A DNA stretch of 64,000 nt from Gymnothorax reevesii (lineage: Eukaryota > Chordata > Actinopteri > Anguilliformes > Muraenidae), in assembly GCA_029721435.1 (NCBI GenBank), contig CM056583.1, positions 48,327,120 to 48,391,119 of the forward strand, written 5' to 3'. Under the pieces are notes generated by a model. That model searched no databases and had not been told where the DNA came from. It was given only the letters and a program-made list of their open reading frames with translations. The position numbers and the translations under genes are program-made. Below, one piece after another: positions 61,745 through 64,000 of the stretch (positions are counted from its first letter, which is position 1; every line of letters begins with the position of its first letter).

Positions 61745-62904
61745 AAAGTGTAACGCGACCTCTGTTCACCAGTTTTCTAAAAACTGAGTCTAAAAATTGC
61801 GAAGATTTTAAATATCCCACCATCAACAGTACTTAATATTACCGAAGGATTCAGAGAATCTGGAGAAATCTCTGTGTGCAAGGGACAAGTCCGAGGGTCA
61901 ATCTTGGATGCTCATGATCTTCAGGCCCTCAGGTGGCACTGCATTAAAAACGGGCATAATTCTGCACTGGAATTCACTGCAAGGGCTCAGTAACACCTCC
62001 AGAAATCATTGACTGTGAAGACAGTTTGCTGTGGAATCTACAAATGCAAGTTTAAGCTGTATCATGCAAAGAGGAGGCCATATGTGAACACAATCTAGAA
62101 ATGCTGTCATCATCTCTGGGCCAAACCTTATTGGAAATGGACTGAGGCAAAATGGAAAACTGTTCTGTGGTCAGATGAATCAAAATTTGATAATTTTTTT
62201 GGAAACCACAGACGCGGTGTCATGCGGGTAAAGAGGAGAGGGACCATCCAGCTTTTCATCAACGCTCAGTTCAAAAGCTTGCACCTCTAATGGTCTGTGG
62301 TCGCATTAGTGCCTATTGTGTGGGCAGCTTACACATCTGGATAGGCATCATCATTGCTGAAAAGTGTATATAGAGGTTTTACAACGACGTCTCTTTCAGG
62401 GAAAGGTGTGCATATTTCAGCAAGACAATGCTAACCCACATTCAGCATCCATCACAACAGCATGACTACTGTGGAAGAGTCTGGGTGCTGAAATGGTCTG
62501 CCTGCAGTCCACACCTTTCACCAATGGAAAACATTTGGTGCATCATGAAACCAAAAATCTGGCTTAGAAGACCGAGGACTGTTGAGAACCTAGAATCCTA
62601 AATCAGACAAGTGGGGGACAACATTCCTCTTCCAGAACTTCAACCATTGGTCCCCTCACTTCCCGGACGTTTGCTGACTGTTGGTTAAAGAAGAGGAGAT
62701 GCTACACGACGGTAAACATGTGTTGCTGCCATCAAATTCAAAACGAGCTTTTTTTCATGAAATGGTAAAATATCTGACTTTCAACTAATGATATGTTGCC
62801 TATGTTCTATTGTAAATAAAATATGGGCCTATAAGATTTGCAAATCATTGCATTCTGTTTTATTCACATTTTACACATCCCAACTTTATTGGAAGAGGGG
62901 TTTG
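61745..62904 (+). mobile_element. Mariner copy of the 6311-7880 family, 5'-truncated, decayed
   Basis: On the + strand, degraded frames give KYPTINST (61815-61840), [60 protein letters not shown] with the first Asp, PLMVCGRISAYCVGSLHIWI, FQQDNANPHSASITTA with the second Asp, and CSPHLSPMENIW. The right end CCCAACTTTATTGGAAGAGG then GGTTTG precedes TA at 62905-62906. The left TIR is missing. 61232-61744, before it, holds nothing recognised. Confidence 0.85.
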
Positions 62905-64000
62905 TATATTGAGGTTAAAATATGGGTAATAAATAACACTGAAAACATCAATTGTTTATAACAATTGAACGATGTTGCATATTCTATTTTTGAGTCTTGC
63001 ATTGCATGAACGCATTATTTGAAGGCTGATTGCCTGATTATTGTTACAAAAAAATTTTGTTTAAAAAAAAAATTTGAGGCAGCATTATTCTGTAAAATTA
63101 GCTCTAATGGCCAGTCGTTCCAGTACATAAGGTAACATTATCTTTGAGCTGAGTCACAGTGTTAACCTCAATGGCATGATGGTATGAGCTGTCTGAGATT
63201 GTTCATAGCTGCATTGCGGCCTGGCATGATGCCGGTTAGTCACTCAGAAAAATTTCTGAAGACATTAAATGCTGCCGTGGCACTGTGAGAAACGCCATCA
63301 TGCATTTTCAAGGACACCAGTTCGCTGAGAACTAGTGGCGATAAAGGTGCTAAACCGAAGTTAAGTGCCTGCGATGTTTGATGCCTGTGTATGACATGTA
63401 AGAAAAAATTGGTGGTTGACAACATGACAACTCCAGGTTAAGCGCAGCTATTATGGTTTTTCGTCATTTTAATGTCTTTGTGTGAAAGATACAGTATAGT
63501 TTTTATGTGCAAGTAAAAGGTCTGCATCGGAAAACGACTCCGTCACCTCCAGAGGAAACTCTCTCTGCCGCAAAACTCATTGTTCCAGAGCTGACTAAAA
63601 CACTCTGATGGCTTCTGGCTATTGTTTTTCATCAGTTGGTGATGTCACCAATTGGATTTTCGCAGATAATTTGGCTTGCCCCCGAATCAAGCGGGTTATG
63701 CGTGCAGGGCTACACTAGTATTCGTTTCTGAAGCTCATTTACACTCTGGGGTCTGACTTTTCGGACACACGCGCATAGCAGTTGCCCAATCACAAGTGAG
63801 TTGTCATGTTGACCAATCACAGCACACAGGGGTTTTCGGGAGGGCAGGGGCAGGGCCTGGACCTCAACAGAGCATTTCACACACAGGTACTGCAGATATG
63901 GCCAGCATGAGAAAACTTGAGTGGTTTTTTTTTTTTGACAATGATGCATTTAAACCTTTTTTTAGTAGTTTTCAAGAATACAAGAATGACCAGTGAAAAG
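62905..64000. other. Intron 13, end of window
   Basis: No WDR7 exon or recognisable repeat. A-run at 63062-63074 and T-run at 63926-63937. Confidence 0.5.

Overview
The window is vertebrate, almost certainly teleost fish, nuclear DNA. The protein-coding signal consists of short exons bounded by consensus AG/GT splice sites. The rest is intronic and flanking DNA crowded with DNA transposons typical of fish genomes (several Tc1/mariner families, hAT-, piggyBac- and Harbinger-like non-autonomous elements, a Helitron-like element), a 5S-rRNA-headed SINE, a non-LTR retrotransposon and Ty3/gypsy remnants. No prokaryotic gene organisation is visible.

The only host gene I can identify is WDR7 (rabconnectin-3 beta), on the + strand. 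Thirteen coding exons, from the initiator ATG at 14958 to the donor after 50481, join without a phase conflict into 1,995 nt (665 codons), a little under half of the roughly 1,490-residue vertebrate protein. They encode the N-terminal WD40 region. The acceptor just before the ATG exon implies at least one upstream non-coding exon; the CpG-richer interval at about 11.2-11.7 kb is the best promoter candidate. The gene runs off the right edge, with the intron after coding exon 13 filling 50482-64000.

Layout: 1-2.6 kb, Ty3/gypsy pol fragments and a possible LTR; 2.6-5.05 kb, a 5'-truncated non-LTR retrotransposon on the - strand; 5.9-10.2 kb, a cluster of Tc1/mariner copies; 10.2-14.9 kb, putative WDR7 promoter and first intron with a small TIR element; 14.9-23.4 kb, coding exons 1-8 with a SINE, a hAT MITE and a long foldback; 23.4-32.4 kb, intron 8 with a candidate cassette exon, nested mariner elements and a tandem repeat; 32.4-50.5 kb, exons 9-13 with piggyBac-like MITEs, a long-TIR Tc1 element and a broken Crypton-type domain; 50.5-64 kb, intron 13 with further Tc1/mariner copies, a minisatellite split by a MITE and a Helitron-like repeat block.

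Most interesting points: (i) a 111-bp, GC-rich, open, phase 0/0 exon-like segment at 25581-25691 with strong splice sites between exons 8 and 9, which could add 37 residues to WDR7 without shifting frame; (ii) a weaker 126-bp phase 0/0 segment in intron 11; (iii) a foldback with arms of about 270 bp in intron 5; (iv) two inverted copies of a piggyBac-like MITE flanking exons 11-12, a geometry that can promote circular RNA; (v) a small TIR element with four same-orientation copies of one sub-terminal motif; (vi) a Helitron-like 3' end behind a seven-unit internal repeat. I saw no unprecedented enzymatic system.
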